Positions 1 through 11,026 of a stretch of DNA of 64,000 nt are shown here, piece after piece. Made by a program: the position numbers and the translations under genes. The stretch's first letter is position 1, and the number at the start of each line of letters is the position of its first letter. Source of the stretch: Enoplolaimus lenunculus (taxonomy: Eukaryota > Nematoda > Enoplea > Enoplida > Thoracostomopsidae). The notes under the pieces are model-generated. The model saw only the letters and a program-made list of their open reading frames with translations, searched no databases and had not been told where the DNA came from. The DNA is taken from positions 248,001 through 312,000 of the forward strand of contig JASANG010002214.1 of assembly GCA_030248215.1 (NCBI GenBank). The letters run 5' to 3'.

Positions 1-133
1 GAAACGTGAAACAGAGGAATTTGAGATTTAGACTTAAGTTTAGTGGGCAGGCCTCTATCAGTAACATGGGCCAAATCAAACATCCAACTTTAATACGAAA
101 GCTAAACATAGCAAGATAAAAGCAGCAACTTAC

Positions 134-2803
134 CATTTTGTGCATATTCAGCCTTGGTCGCTTCGTCCCATTGCCTACCATTGGCCAACTTATATGGCGT
201 ATATTGAGTAAACAATAACGCTACATGGCAATCTTTTGGAGCAATGCTGTCGTCACGACTACTGGGAATAGTCATTTCAATAAGTGGTCTAAAATTAATA
301 CCAAAACACAGTCAAGGACAAAATTAAGTGTGTATTAATCGCGGTTGCGTCTGCGGGCGCAGTTTCATATTGTGATTGAATTTCCATTGCTCGTGACCAG
401 TCGCGTCTACGCGGTTACAGACTCGTTCCAAACGCTGTTGTAAGCGCGTTTACATGCGATTGGAAATTTAAAGCTAGGCAATCGCGGTTCGAAGCCGTAT
501 TCTCGTTGTAAGTAATAACAGTAACAGATCATCAGTATTGGTCATTGATTTACAAATAAACGGACACTGTGCACAAGATGAGTTTGAAATCTACAAAAAA
601 GTTGGTGAATCAAGGCTATATCTATGCTAAACGTTTATTATCATGGTTCAGTGGACCTTAACTTTACAAGGCTCATCTCCAATTGGTCGTAAATGCTACA
701 CAAAAATTTTGACAATACGGGCACAAAGGCGTAAAACGACGTGACCTGATTAATCAGTCTATGTAAGAACCTTACAACTCAGTCAATAATTATCGAGTTT
801 ACAAAACGTAACCAATAAGACCTGCCGCTGCAAGTTGAAAAACAGCTTTCTTCTAAATACTATTTATACGAAATCTTAGTACGAAGCCATATTTGACTTT
901 ATCCAATTTAAATTAAAACGAACGTGTACCTCTTGGAAAAACGACCATTCAAGTAGTCCATATAAGCCGCTTCAATGTCATCGATCGACTCACTGTTCAA
1001 ATGAATTGTAGCGCCATGATGCGGCTGAGGGTCATTTGTGTTATCATTTGTGCAAGAAAACTGAGGCAAACGACTTAGTGCAACTGAAACAAAATAATCC
1101 ATTACGCCATGCTTTATATTGATGGTCCAAATATTACAGTAGTGAAAAATAAATTACACATAATCATTAGTAATCTTACGTTACAACACGTACCAAACCC
1201 TTATACTGATATTACAACATAAAACTTCTAGACAGAAGCAACAAGAACCATTGAACGCCAATTTCCGAATTAAACAGCATAAGGTGGCGCTACACTTTTA
1301 CTTAAATGATTTTAATGTCAGGAATTTGGCTCAATTAGCGGAATATTTTGCAAAGTAATCCCAGTACCGTTGATTTTGGTCACTGGCGAACTGTAATCAA
1401 TGTTGTTTAACTGAATGACCAGATCATCAGAAACGGAGCCCTGAAACAATAATAAAAATAGATTCAATTGTATAACATCTTCAAAATTACAAATCAATGA
1501 AATTTAAAATGTTACGAGTAAACATTGCTGCCTATATCTGTATTGTAGATTTTCTTAAAATTCTACCCCTGTTAAAAATGAATACAAAGTAATTCAATAA
1601 CATACACATGCAAAATATTATATTATAATCAAACACAGAATTTGTGCTGTATAGTAACCCATTATTACTCGTATATATCGAACATAGTCTACCGACCACA
1701 CCTGACACTGGAGGATTAGGAATTAACCAAATCTAAACATCAGTTAAAGGACAGCAGGAAATAACAAAAATAACAAAAACCATTCAGTGTTGTTGATTGT
1801 AACAGCAATTACTACGAAACATGCCCGTAAACAAATTAACTAGAAACCACACTGTCCAAACTACCTGGCACTATAACATAACTTATGCAATAAATCAAGA
1901 AATGTAACTTTAGGAGTTGTATTCGACATTACCACGCTTGCTTTTACATGAGTACCATCCATAAGTACAATACCAGTAGCAGCGTCGTTCTCAACTTGAA
2001 TGCTCTCTACAGCCTAAAAGTATATAGTATGCAGCTTGGTAGCGAACTGTGTTAATTTTTTTCCTATCATTAAAATAATTAAGACGCCATCTTAACATAA
2101 AGGAGCACAAAGTTACCAAAATAACGTTATAGTGAAATAAATTTGAAGAACTAGCCTAAATTTGCCAAAACTTAAATTGTTCACACAAATATATTGCAGG
2201 ATTTATTTCAAAAGTTACACAACAAAACGTCTAAGTACAGTCACGGACAGAATTAACTGCGCAGAAACAGCGATTGCGTCCACTGCGCTTGCGGTTGCGG
2301 TTTTGTAGCCGCGTCTGAGTGTTTCAGCGATCGCGTCTAAAACGCGGTTTCAGACGCGATCATAGACGCGATTTTCATTGCGTCCGCAATCGCGGTTTGA
2401 TCCCCGGTCGCAGTCGCGGCTTGAGACGCGATCGTAGACGCGATTTTAATTGCGTTCGCAGTCGCGGTTCGAACCGCGGTCGCAGTCGCCGTTTGAACAG
2501 CGGTCGCAGTCGCGGTTTCAACCGCGGTCGCAGTCGCGGTTTTGCGTCCACGTAAATTGCGGTTATGAGCGATCGCGATTGCGTCTGCAAGCGATCGCGA
2601 TTCGAACCGCGTTTGGGTCGCGACCGCGGTTGCACTTAATTCTGTCCGTGACTGCACTCACCTTGTTCACAAATAAATCCGCGCCGTACGATTGGGCAAC
2701 GCTTGCCAGAGTCTGAGTCACAGAGCCCATTCCGCCACGAACAAACGCCCAAGCACCCTTCTGGCCATCGAGTTCACCCATAACGTGATGCAAAAGAACG
2801 TAT
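134..2803 (-). CDS. PYROXD2: PYROXD2 exons 9-13 (window truncates the gene)
   Basis: Exon 9 (2662-2803) encodes [20 protein letters not shown] and a Gly-rich stretch. Exon 10 (1882-2013) ends VTFLDLLHK. Exon 11 (1368-1440) gives YSSPVTKIN. Exon 12 (930-1083) gives LSRLPQF, then [10 protein letters not shown]. Exon 13 (134-288) gives [15 protein letters not shown] and ends in phase 1 before a GTAAGT donor. Each block has its counterpart in order in human PYROXD2. The distance from VTFL to PVTK equals the human one residue for residue only if exon 10 ends at the AAG codon at 1882-1884, where no canonical donor exists. The remaining C-terminal exons lie beyond position 1. Confidence 0.9.
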
Positions 2804-5800
2804 CTATAATGAATGCGTAAAAAGGATACAACACACAAAGTTAATAACACATACATCAGTATGTACACTAACTACGTAACGCTGCTTAATCTTGACGAGC
2901 AAAAACTTACCGTACTGGTAGAAAAGTATAGCATAATTGAATAAAACCAACACTAGTCGAGCCTTCAATTTTCCATAGGCTATCGAAATATAATAGAAGT
3001 ATTTAATACGGAAGTTTTCCATTCAATAAGGACCAAATCAAATCTTAATCAGATTTTACTCGTCCTTGTCTGGTTAGCTGCTGCTGTCCAATGTCCAACC
3101 CTTTGCACAATGGTACAGAGTGAGCAAAGTATTAAAAGTACTGCTGTTCAATGGATTGGATACTGAAAAATAAAGAAAAATAGAGTAAAACTTAAAAAGT
3201 AACAATGAAATCATATGCAGCATTAAAGCAACTTTAACGTCATAAAAACGCACCAAGTCAAGTAAAACCAAAGCAAGATGTCTATCTTCCAAAACGCTCA
3301 TACCCTGCCCGCTACTAAATTGCTCGCATTAGAATCTGGTTTCAAATACAGATGAACACCACATTTGGTGCGGATCCACATTCCATGGTGCTTCTCACTG
3401 CAATCATTAAGCTTGTACCATATTGCATTCTTGCTTTTCGAAATATTGGTCAATGATCGGTTCGACCAAGACGAGCATCGACAGATTTCGGGCTACTTCA
3501 AAGCAACGCTTTTTAGTAGTCAGTCCTCTCCATCAATATCGTTTTACCAACATCGTCGGCAGCTGTAACATCAACAGTACCTGCTTTCCGGAAGCGTGCA
3601 TTAACGAATTAGCAATTGTATTTTGAATGTGAAAAGGCTAATGCTCTATTGCGCACGGTCGGTTGACCTTTATTGTGACGGTAAAGAAGCCATGCGTTTA
3701 AGATCGTCATATCAATTCATGGTAAAATATCCTCTTTCACCTGAAAAATGTTTCTGCTGCAAGAGCTGCATATCAAAACAGCTTGACAAAGCGGTACATA
3801 GACGTCAAAATTGTGTATGTACCCGGAAGACCCACGATTCCAAACCTCATAAACGTATTTTATCGGATTTTAGGCAAGTTAGTATTGTTTGTAATGACGC
3901 CACGTAACTTTATTATTATTTCATCAATCGGCAGGTATCCTTCTTGGTTTAGCAATGGCAAAAAGGCATCACGGACCATAGTAACAACGGCAAAAATTTT
4001 AGGGCCCGTCCGCAGCTGCGTATACCTCGATAAAACGTGTTGGAAGCGATTTCAGGACATGGAGTTCGCCAAGGCAGATATCCGAGTTCCCATCGTCCAG
4101 TATAATTGTGATCAAGACAGTCTAACAGCGAGGTGTAAATGATGATTCCCAAAAGTTTTCGAGTCTCAACAACTGATACAGGAGCGATGCTATTCCCAAT
4201 CGGTTGAACCAGTTCAAACCGTTCCACAGAGCCGTATTGAATGGGATGAATGTAAGCCTGTTGTCAATCAGGACCATCAGAAACAATGCAAGTCTGCATC
4301 AATGCAGCCAAACGGATTTCGTCATCGCTTTCTGAACCCGCAGCGGTTGCCTCTGTGGTTGCCAATGCCACGTTTGCCTCCATTACTTACCCAAATTCCT
4401 CACTAATGCTGGAACTATTACTTTGACCATCTTAACTTTCAGTAGGTTTGTAATTTTGGGTTCAGCTCCTCGTCATTAACTAAGTCATCATCGCTCATAT
4501 TTCAATTATTTCAAATCCTGGTACAATAAGTTTCCGCTGCAGGTTTCTCTCCTTAACCGTTGTAAAAACTAGAGGTATGTATAGCACCTATATTATTGAT
4601 TAATTATTATCACTGCTATGCTGAACAATAATATAAATCTAAAGATATAGTGAGTGTATACGTATTCTAACATGTATAGTCTGTATTGAATATTTGACCG
4701 CTGTATACCATTGTACAATCGATTGGACTTTTGCAAATTTCATTGTACAACGCATTGGTATACTCTAAACAAGTTTCACTTGGCGTTCCTTTACAACGTG
4801 CTGAATGAGAAATTATGACTTAAAATTTGGGCCGCGACCGGCTACGATATAGCATTTTGGGTGCGGTTAAAAAAGTTGTTCATGGTCTGTTGGGAATACA
4901 GGTGATGGCACAACGAGGCGCAAGCGGTGTTCAATTACAACCTACAAGGTACCGATGAAAAAGAAGCAATATATTTCTACTTTCTACTGAAACAATACTA
5001 AAAGCAGTTGTAATCAAGGAAATAAGCAAGAAAAAGCAACTAAATGTCCAATGGGTTGGACGTTAGTAAATAAAAGGCTAGGTATGAACAATAGACATCA
5101 ACAATATAATATATCTTTTAACGTTTTAAATTTATTGCTGGATTTAAGGTTTCGTTCCTTGTGTTTCTAGCATTAGCTGTATTACTGCAATCATGATTAA
5201 GCATTTTTGAAATGTATTTAAAATGGCGCGAAAAACAATAATTAATAAAGTAGCATAATATGTTCACATTAACTAACCCTGTTCCTGGCGAAGATGGACT
5301 TGCTGTAAAACCAACCACGCCGTCAGTTGCGAGGGTAGCACGCAACGGTTCGGATTCAAAATATTCATTTAGAACCTAGAACATCAAAGAAGTTTTACTT
5401 AATTTAAAAGGATTCAAAATATTCATTTAGAACCTAGAACATCAAAGAAGTTTTACTTAATTTAAAAGCGAATGCAGTACGGTTTCCTTGTAAACATTTC
5501 TTAAAGCAAAGAACGCTTCTATTTTGCCAACATATCAAAACAAATAAAACGGTATATTCGCTTGTATATCAGCCAAACCTTAATCATAAAAAACCTTCCC
5601 TAGGCACAATAAAGAACCTGCCATTAGTTGGCTGCATTTACTACAAAATAAAGAATTACCTTGACAACATTTGATGTCATAATATTGTAAAATGCCAAAC
5701 CTTCGTCAATACCAAGCGAATATACTAAATCAAATTATTAGCATTGTAATTTCGGTAGGAGCTAATTATTATAGAAGAAAAAAGATACGTCAACCACGAA

Positions 5801-8800
5801 AAATAAAAGACAACATTGTTAGCGCAATTTCTACTCAAACCAATAGTAGTCGTTCCTTTTACCTCTGACGAACACTTACGGCCCTATGTGAATTATTTTT
5901 ATTCGATTTGTTAAAAAAATTAAATTAAAAAAAGTCATTTAATGTAGTATGTTTTTATTCTTTAGTATTGGTTCTGTTATGGTATCATTTGGTCTATCGA
6001 CACATTACAATGAAGTGCCAACTACAGCCTAGAGAACAGCAATCGATTTAGATACCAGAGCATAGCGGTTTCTGTGACAAAACGCTTACAGAAGAAAAAT
6101 ATAACACAGTGTTTCGTTAAAAAAGTTACGTGATAATACGAATAAAAAGATGCAAGCCAGGAAAAAATAGGTTTACCTAAATTACATACAGATTTTAGCA
6201 GCTCGAAACCATGCAACTCTTTTGCTCAGAGACGATCTCTTGTGCCGTACGCGTGATAGATTAATGGGCTCCATATCCAAAAGTGGATCTAACTTGGAAA
6301 TAATGCTATTCAAATTGTCTTCATAACGAGCAAAATTCTGAAATATTTCAATGTATATAATTATTTGATTTTACCTTCCTGGACTTTATGTCGCGCGTTC
6401 AATAAATTCCTTTTGTCTTGTTCTATAGAAAGTACTGCGGCAGTGATGTAATTTTGTGGCTGCAAATTTGCGCTAGCTTTCAAAGTATGAAAAACTGCAA
6501 CAAAAACATACCATTTGTGAAAAAGGAAACAAACACTGGTAATGCGTAGACGACTAAAAGGCAGTTTTACTACACAATGTAAAGATAATCGCAAAACATT
6601 TTACTAAAATCATTATAATATAAACGCAACTCTCTGTTAATACAATTATGTGGGCTAAAATAAAATCTCATATAACATCATGCATAGAACATCACATTTC
6701 AAAATATCGTTAATAAATTTACAATATAATTCCACTTCAATTCCACTTCAACATACCTTTGCATCGTTTTTAGAAAACTGTTCAATTTGATGAAAATTAA
6801 GTTTAGGATCGCTCCCAAGTAGAAGGCTTCGCTGTGTTTCGCGTATTGGTGTGAAGGACGAAGGATCCTTGATATGGTACGTCAATCCGTGCTCCTGAAA
6901 ACAATTACAATAAATTGTGCAACACGTTTGTATTTGGTACAGTGTGAACCACTATCAGTATCTCTAAAAGCAGAGCATCAGTATCGGATGGTATTTTTCT
7001 CAGAATATCGATACCGACACCGATACTTGCGTTTTTACTATATTCTCAGACGAATTGAGTTGAATATACAAATAGCGTCGCATCTAACAAATATATTCAT
7101 CGTGGAGCGGTTGCAAATATAACTCGGATCCCAGATGCACGGTGATAATGGTAGACCAACAGAATTAAAACACACCGACTATTCGACTGTCATGGTATCT
7201 TTTTGTAGCTACAATAAATATTCTAGGAATGATGCTGGTCGTGAATTAGAATCTTCTGACTGGTTCATTTGCTCATCGCTCTTTATTTCTGCGACATATT
7301 TTTACTGGAGTTTGTTGGGTAGCAAGCCTTAACCGAAATAAAGGATGCTTTAAAAAGACGTCAGACAACCCGGCCTCATTAAGATGGGTTGATGCAAGCA
7401 ATAGCTTTAAAGTTGAACAAACCAAACTTGCAGTAAATGGAATGCTGAAGTTCACCCGCTTATGCCACTAATTCCTAGGGAGGCTAGATTTCAGAGCACG
7501 GATGTAATATCTGTGTTAGTCGCGGTCAATTTTTGTTTCCAATTTCCAAGTTTTGCAATATAGTGTACACAGGGTGTGACGGGATAATAAATGCCGGTGC
7601 TGGATAAAAATTATTTCAAATCGAATGCCAGACTACATTCGAATAAGTGTACAAGTCGAGTAGCATTAGTATCAGTATCGGTATTTTACAGTATTGGTTC
7701 AACTGTTCAACACTACATTTTAAACGTAATAATAACTCCGTTTGAAAGTATACAAACACAGAACTTACAAAACATGCTTTGTATAACTTTTATAGGCACA
7801 TTCGCCACGCCAGGAATTTGTTACAGCACATGTATGCTACTAAATGTTATGTTAGATGTATGCGAAGGTGTAGCCAGGAAAGGTCAAGTCCATCAAACAC
7901 TTTTAGATTTTTGTAAATTTGTTTTAAATAGTTATCCAGTTTTTTCATTAAACGTAATCCCCTTCCAAACTTCTGGTTCGCGTATAAATGGCTGCGTTTG
8001 TTATACCAGAATTTGGTAAACTGCTAGGCTGTGCGCTTGCAAAAGAACCGTAAATAATAACTCAGCTTTGAAATTCCTGAATAAATTTTTTTATTGCAGG
8101 ATAGTTCGGGTGTATATAACGTTGTGAAATATGAATCTAGCGAACCAACATGAGCTCCTGTATAACTACAATGAAACATCCGAATGTTATTCGAAGCACA
8201 TACGTATAACTGACCTTGAGGCGAAGTTCACGCAAAACAACAGGCCGCAATAAACTCAGCAAGTACGATGCACGTGAAAACTTGAAACCTAAACATGTTA
8301 TAAAATATTACATCTATTCACATTTTATGCTGTTGTACTAAATAACCGCAAATTCCAAGACATATAGCATTATAATATATACCATGCTGCTAACGGTAGT
8401 GTAATATCAGGATACTTAGAACCACCAATATCTTGTTACAAGCGTGGAACTGCAGAGCCACAACTCATATCTCCGAAACACTGTCACCAGAATAAATTAA
8501 AAGTCAAATTCGTTTTAATACCTCAATACCAGGGTGCAACCGTAATTCCGGTTTCAGTTCTGGTAAATTGTAATTCTGATTGCACTGTGCTCAAAACTCA
8601 ACAAAAACAATGCAATAACCGCTCGCTCATGTCTGTTTCTATGCTAATTTACAACCATTAATAATAAGAAATTACTCTCTTACGTATAGTTTACGCAAGT
8701 TTTAGAGTTAACTTGAACCTTCAAACCAACCTGGAATAATTTCTTCGGTAACAGCTGCACCTCCAAGAATGGGTCGTCTTTCAAACAAACCAACTTTGTA

Positions 8801-9783
8801 ACCACTTTTGGCGAGGTACGCCGCCTGAGATAAAAAACGACTTAACGTTACGTACTGGTTTAGCACGTTCATAAGACATTGAGCACTATCAACCTGGTGG
8901 TGGTTAAATGTAATCTGCATTTAATCTACGTTAAAAATCTTTCTGCGTTGTACAGTGTTGGTTGCTATTGACAGAAAGTAAAACCACGTTACTGAAACAG
9001 GAAGTGCAAACAAATTTTTGTACAGCCTTATTTTTAGGATTACTATATTGATGAAAATAATTATTACCATTGGCTGAAACCACGGATATGAGTCTTAAAA
9101 AATTATGTTGCAATATATAATAACAATATCAACAAACCCAATAGAATTCCGTTTTTTGCGAACGTTGAGCAGAAATGGTCTCGGTTTATAACCTACCGAA
9201 ACCACGAAAAACGAGACCGAGATCAGCCGAGACCGCACATCCCTGATTAACAGATGAAACGGCATGACTAAACATTATTTTCACTGAAAAAAACGTAAAA
9301 CTTACGGAAACCAAACCGTTGTGGCCTGAAAACAAAGGATTGATAAATGACCCCATCTTAATTAATAGAAAAGTATGCACTGACTGACAGGAAGATTGAG
9401 GGACTTAGAAACTGCGAGTTTTAGGCTTAGTTGAGATCTCCCTATAATCAATATGGTCCAATGAAAGTACTATAAAACTAAGCTTCACGTGTGTTAATCT
9501 TCATATATCACTAGTAACACATCCGTAATTATTTCATGGTACTACATTACTAATAAATTGCAAAACCCGCATTTAATAGAACTTTGCAAACTCTAAACAA
9601 AGAGAATACATTACCAACCATTTACACTAACGCATATCAGCCAATATCCTTACCACCTCCAATAATTGCGATATCATACGAAGATTTCAAGTTAAGTGGA
9701 TCAGTTGCAACACCAGCTGATGAAAATGTTCTGCAGAGAAGCAGTGATTGACGTCTTACTAATTTATGCAGAATACCGTTCAT
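134..9783 (-). CDS. PYROXD2: PYROXD2, mitochondrial FAD-dependent oxidoreductase (3' part outside window)
   Basis: The protein aligns along its length with animal PYROXD2, a mitochondrial-matrix flavoprotein of the phytoene-desaturase-like amine oxidase superfamily; its physiological substrate is not firmly known. Thirteen minus-strand exons are placed by homology, GT-AG sites and phase: 9654-9783, 9306-9325, 8731-8824, 8215-8288, 6757-6894, 6190-6337, 5660-5700, 5278-5375, 2662-2803, 1882-2013, 1368-1440, 930-1083, 134-288. They encode about 466 residues; human PYROXD2 has about 581, so roughly 115 C-terminal residues lie to the left of the window. The start is ATG at 9783. The first residues are basic and hydroxylated with no acidic residue, which fits a mitochondrial presequence. 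All junctions agree in phase except exon 10 to exon 11. Orientation is head-to-tail with RAB5IF, 3.9 kb away. Confidence 0.93.
309..510. mobile_element. Second, partial copy of the CG-rich element
   Basis: It starts CAGTCAAGGACAAAATTAAG, a diverged version of the terminal repeat at 2238, followed by similar TCGCGGTTGCGTC-type sequence. The other end is not clear. It begins about 20 bp from the acceptor of PYROXD2 exon 13. Confidence 0.6.
2238..2654. mobile_element. CG-rich miniature inverted-repeat element
   Basis: A perfect 19-bp terminal inverted repeat, CAGTCACGGACAGAATTAA, occurs at 2238-2256 and inverted at 2636-2654. The interior is a degenerate array of GCGGTCGCAGTCGCGGTT-like units in both orientations, far richer in CG than the surroundings. 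No transposase is present and no clear target-site duplication is seen. It lies 7 bp inside the intron downstream of the PYROXD2 exon 9 donor (2662). The Arg/Thr/Ala-rich open frames in it are by-products of the repeat. Confidence 0.85.
3370..4500 (-). pseudogene. piggyBac-type transposase remnant in a PYROXD2 intron
   Basis: The minus strand carries decayed pieces of a piggyBac (DDE_Tnp_1_7, PGBD-like) transposase. A start-like segment [14 protein letters not shown] lies near 4500. A core segment at 3949-4227 has [14 protein letters not shown], like the helix preceding the catalytic domain. The segment [17 protein letters not shown] near 3700 matches the very characteristic end of the piggyBac catalytic domain. 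Several stops and frame changes interrupt it, so it is inactive. It sits in the 2804-5277 intron. I did not find clear TTAA-flanked ends. Confidence 0.75.
5278..6894 (-). CDS. PYROXD2: PYROXD2 exons 5-8
   Basis: Exon 5 (6757-6894) encodes [17 protein letters not shown] and continues to FSKNDAK, the segment after the conserved [11 protein letters not shown] block. Exon 6 (6190-6337) gives [13 protein letters not shown], matching human IDPLLDAAPVDM. Exon 7 is only 41 bp (5660-5700). Exon 8 (5278-5375) carries [18 protein letters not shown], one of the most conserved PYROXD2 blocks. Phases are consistent. The acceptor region and the start of exon 8 are tandemly duplicated immediately upstream (see 5352-5468). 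Confidence 0.9.
5352..5468. repeat. 58-bp tandem duplication over the PYROXD2 exon 8 acceptor
   Basis: A unit of about 58 bp occurs twice in direct orientation at about 5352-5410 and 5411-5468, nearly identical. It contains the first bases of exon 8, its AG acceptor and the upstream pyrimidine tract (minus strand). A second copy of the acceptor with a piece of exon sequence therefore sits just upstream of the real one. Use of the distal acceptor would add an extra in-transcript segment. Confidence 0.85.
6895..8214. other. PYROXD2 intron 4, no assignable feature
   Basis: This 1.3-kb intron contains a 142-codon open frame on the plus strand (7591-8019) that I do not recognise. It has no repeat structure and no homology I can name; chance openness in AT-rich DNA is the simplest reading. 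Degenerate ATCAGTATCGGTA-like stretches near 6955 and 7670 may be remnants of one repeat family. Confidence 0.4.
8215..9783 (-). CDS. PYROXD2: PYROXD2 exons 1-4: targeting peptide and FAD-binding N-terminus
   Basis: Exon 1 (9654-9783) starts [11 protein letters not shown] and ends in IAIIGGG. Exon 2 is a 20-bp microexon (9306-9325) giving HNGLVS. Exon 3 (8731-8824) gives [17 protein letters not shown] and [12 protein letters not shown]. Exon 4 (8215-8288) gives [15 protein letters not shown]. The GGGHNG motif is the Rossmann dinucleotide-binding loop that holds the ADP part of FAD, and the ERR after the second strand fits the acidic residue that binds the ribose. Junction phases run 1, 0, 1, 0 and match at every intron. 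The donor after exon 3 is GTTGGT, chosen because it gives IIPG followed by FKFSRAS as in the human protein. Confidence 0.93.
8530..8588. repeat. Short relic of the GGTGCAACCGG hAT-type element
   Basis: It begins CAGGGTGCAACCG and ends GATTGCACTG, with only about 60 bp between the ends. These are the terminal repeats of the family seen whole at 63478-63821, so it is an internally deleted relic. Confidence 0.55.
9175..9245. repeat. GGTCTCGG-type inverted repeat fragment in PYROXD2
   Basis: The segment contains GGTCTCGGTTTATAACC and, inverted, GAGACCGAGATCAGCCGAGA, ending CGCACATCCCTG, which is the inverse of CAGGGATGTGCG at 17406. It is the edge of a dispersed element family with CAGGGATGTGCGGTCTC ends. 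Confidence 0.5.
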
Positions 9784-9820
9784 TTTCCTATTAAACTAAA
9801 CGTTTATCGCGCTACTTTTA

Positions 9821-10390
9821 AGTGCAATTCACACGTGCAAGTTTTTGCAGCGAGAACTCGCAAGTGTAACTTGCACGAAATACTTGCACCTGCAATCAAT
9901 ATGAGTTATCTGTTCACCTAATGGTGATGCATATTCACACCTATGAATTTTTTTGTGGAGTATATTCATCATGAATAATGTGCAGCTGCGAGTTCTTCGA
10001 ATCAAAGTTCCAACAAAACTTGCAGCTGCAAGGTTCAGCTACAAGAACCGTTCACGCGTAAAGGTTTTGTTCAAAATATTGTGACTTGAAAACGCTTTCA
10101 TACCGATACACGTTCTATTTAGTGCTTCAAAATGTAAAACCAAAACCAAGATATTTAATTTAATTCTTCTTGAATAAATTCAAAAAGTCCAACCAATCAA
10201 AATACAGGCGCAAGAGATTCTAGCGACTTGCAAGTGCGTTCACACGTGTGAAGTAAATTTAATGGCACGAATTTCAACAAATTATCTGCAGCTGCAAGAA
10301 CTTCGAAGCTGCTTTGTGACCAAACTTACGCATGCAAGTTTCACGTGTAACTTTTTGTTGCAAAAACTTGAACGTGTAAAGTACAGGGCT
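9821..10390. mobile_element. Inverted-repeat element (CACACGTGCAAGTTTTTGC family) just upstream of PYROXD2
   Basis: The left end has CACACGTGCAAGTTTTTGC and the right end, read inverted, AGCCCTGTACTTTACACG followed by TTCAAGTTTTTGC. Related GCAAGTTTTTG and TTGCAGCTGCAA motifs recur inside in both orientations. A shorter relative lies at 56082-56355. The element starts only about 38 bp upstream of the PYROXD2 start codon, so it occupies the place where promoter and 5' leader are expected. Confidence 0.7.
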
Positions 10391-11018
10391 TTACGTAATT
10401 GGATATGAACTGAAATACAATTATCAACGGTGGATGTACGATTGATTCATCCCACAAAACTAATACACTGTATTACGATTAAATACAAAATTTACTTTTT
10501 AAACTCGCATCACTGTTCTGCCTACTTGATCGAATGCCTAAAAATATGGTAATGCGATTGACTGTAACCCGGTGTGAACCGAGGGCCAATCTTTGAATTG
10601 GATACCCCTCCCCTACAAACAAAAATCAACACCTTAAAGTACGACTGAATATAATATACTAAAACTGCGTTTAAAATGCCGAAACTGATTCCATTTTGTG
10701 CCAATACATACTGTATAATTTTATATGATGCAAAAATAGAAACAACTAAGCTTATGAACACGTATCAACTTTATCGCTTAGTCTATTATTCGCAAGTGTA
10801 CTACCTTCAATATTTATATTAGTCACATGCTTAAAACAATCATAACCGTAAAAAGTATCCAAAATTCCTGTGACAGCAACGCAGAACCAATACGGGTATA
10901 TTAGAACCGAATGCATATCCGGCCGAACATTACTACTCTTCGAAAGGCTCCAAACATCCCTAGACTGCTAAATAGTGTCATGATAAAAACTCATTTTATA
11001 AATGTTACGTTTACTTAC
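10391..11018. other. Intergenic stretch without assignable feature
   Basis: No conserved coding, RNA gene or clear repeat end is seen between the element upstream of PYROXD2 and the next hAT-type element. The minus-strand open frame at 10522-10761 is short, hydrophobic and unrecognised. Confidence 0.4.
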
Positions 11019-11026
11019 TTTATAAC

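Noticed and set aside
2319-2716. Arg-rich, Thr/Ala-rich proteins on both strands
   Set aside because: Open frames arise in several frames at once from the CG-rich repeat array of a miniature element.
7591-8019. 142-codon plus-strand frame in PYROXD2 intron 4
   Set aside because: Not recognisable, no flanking exon or promoter support; probably chance.
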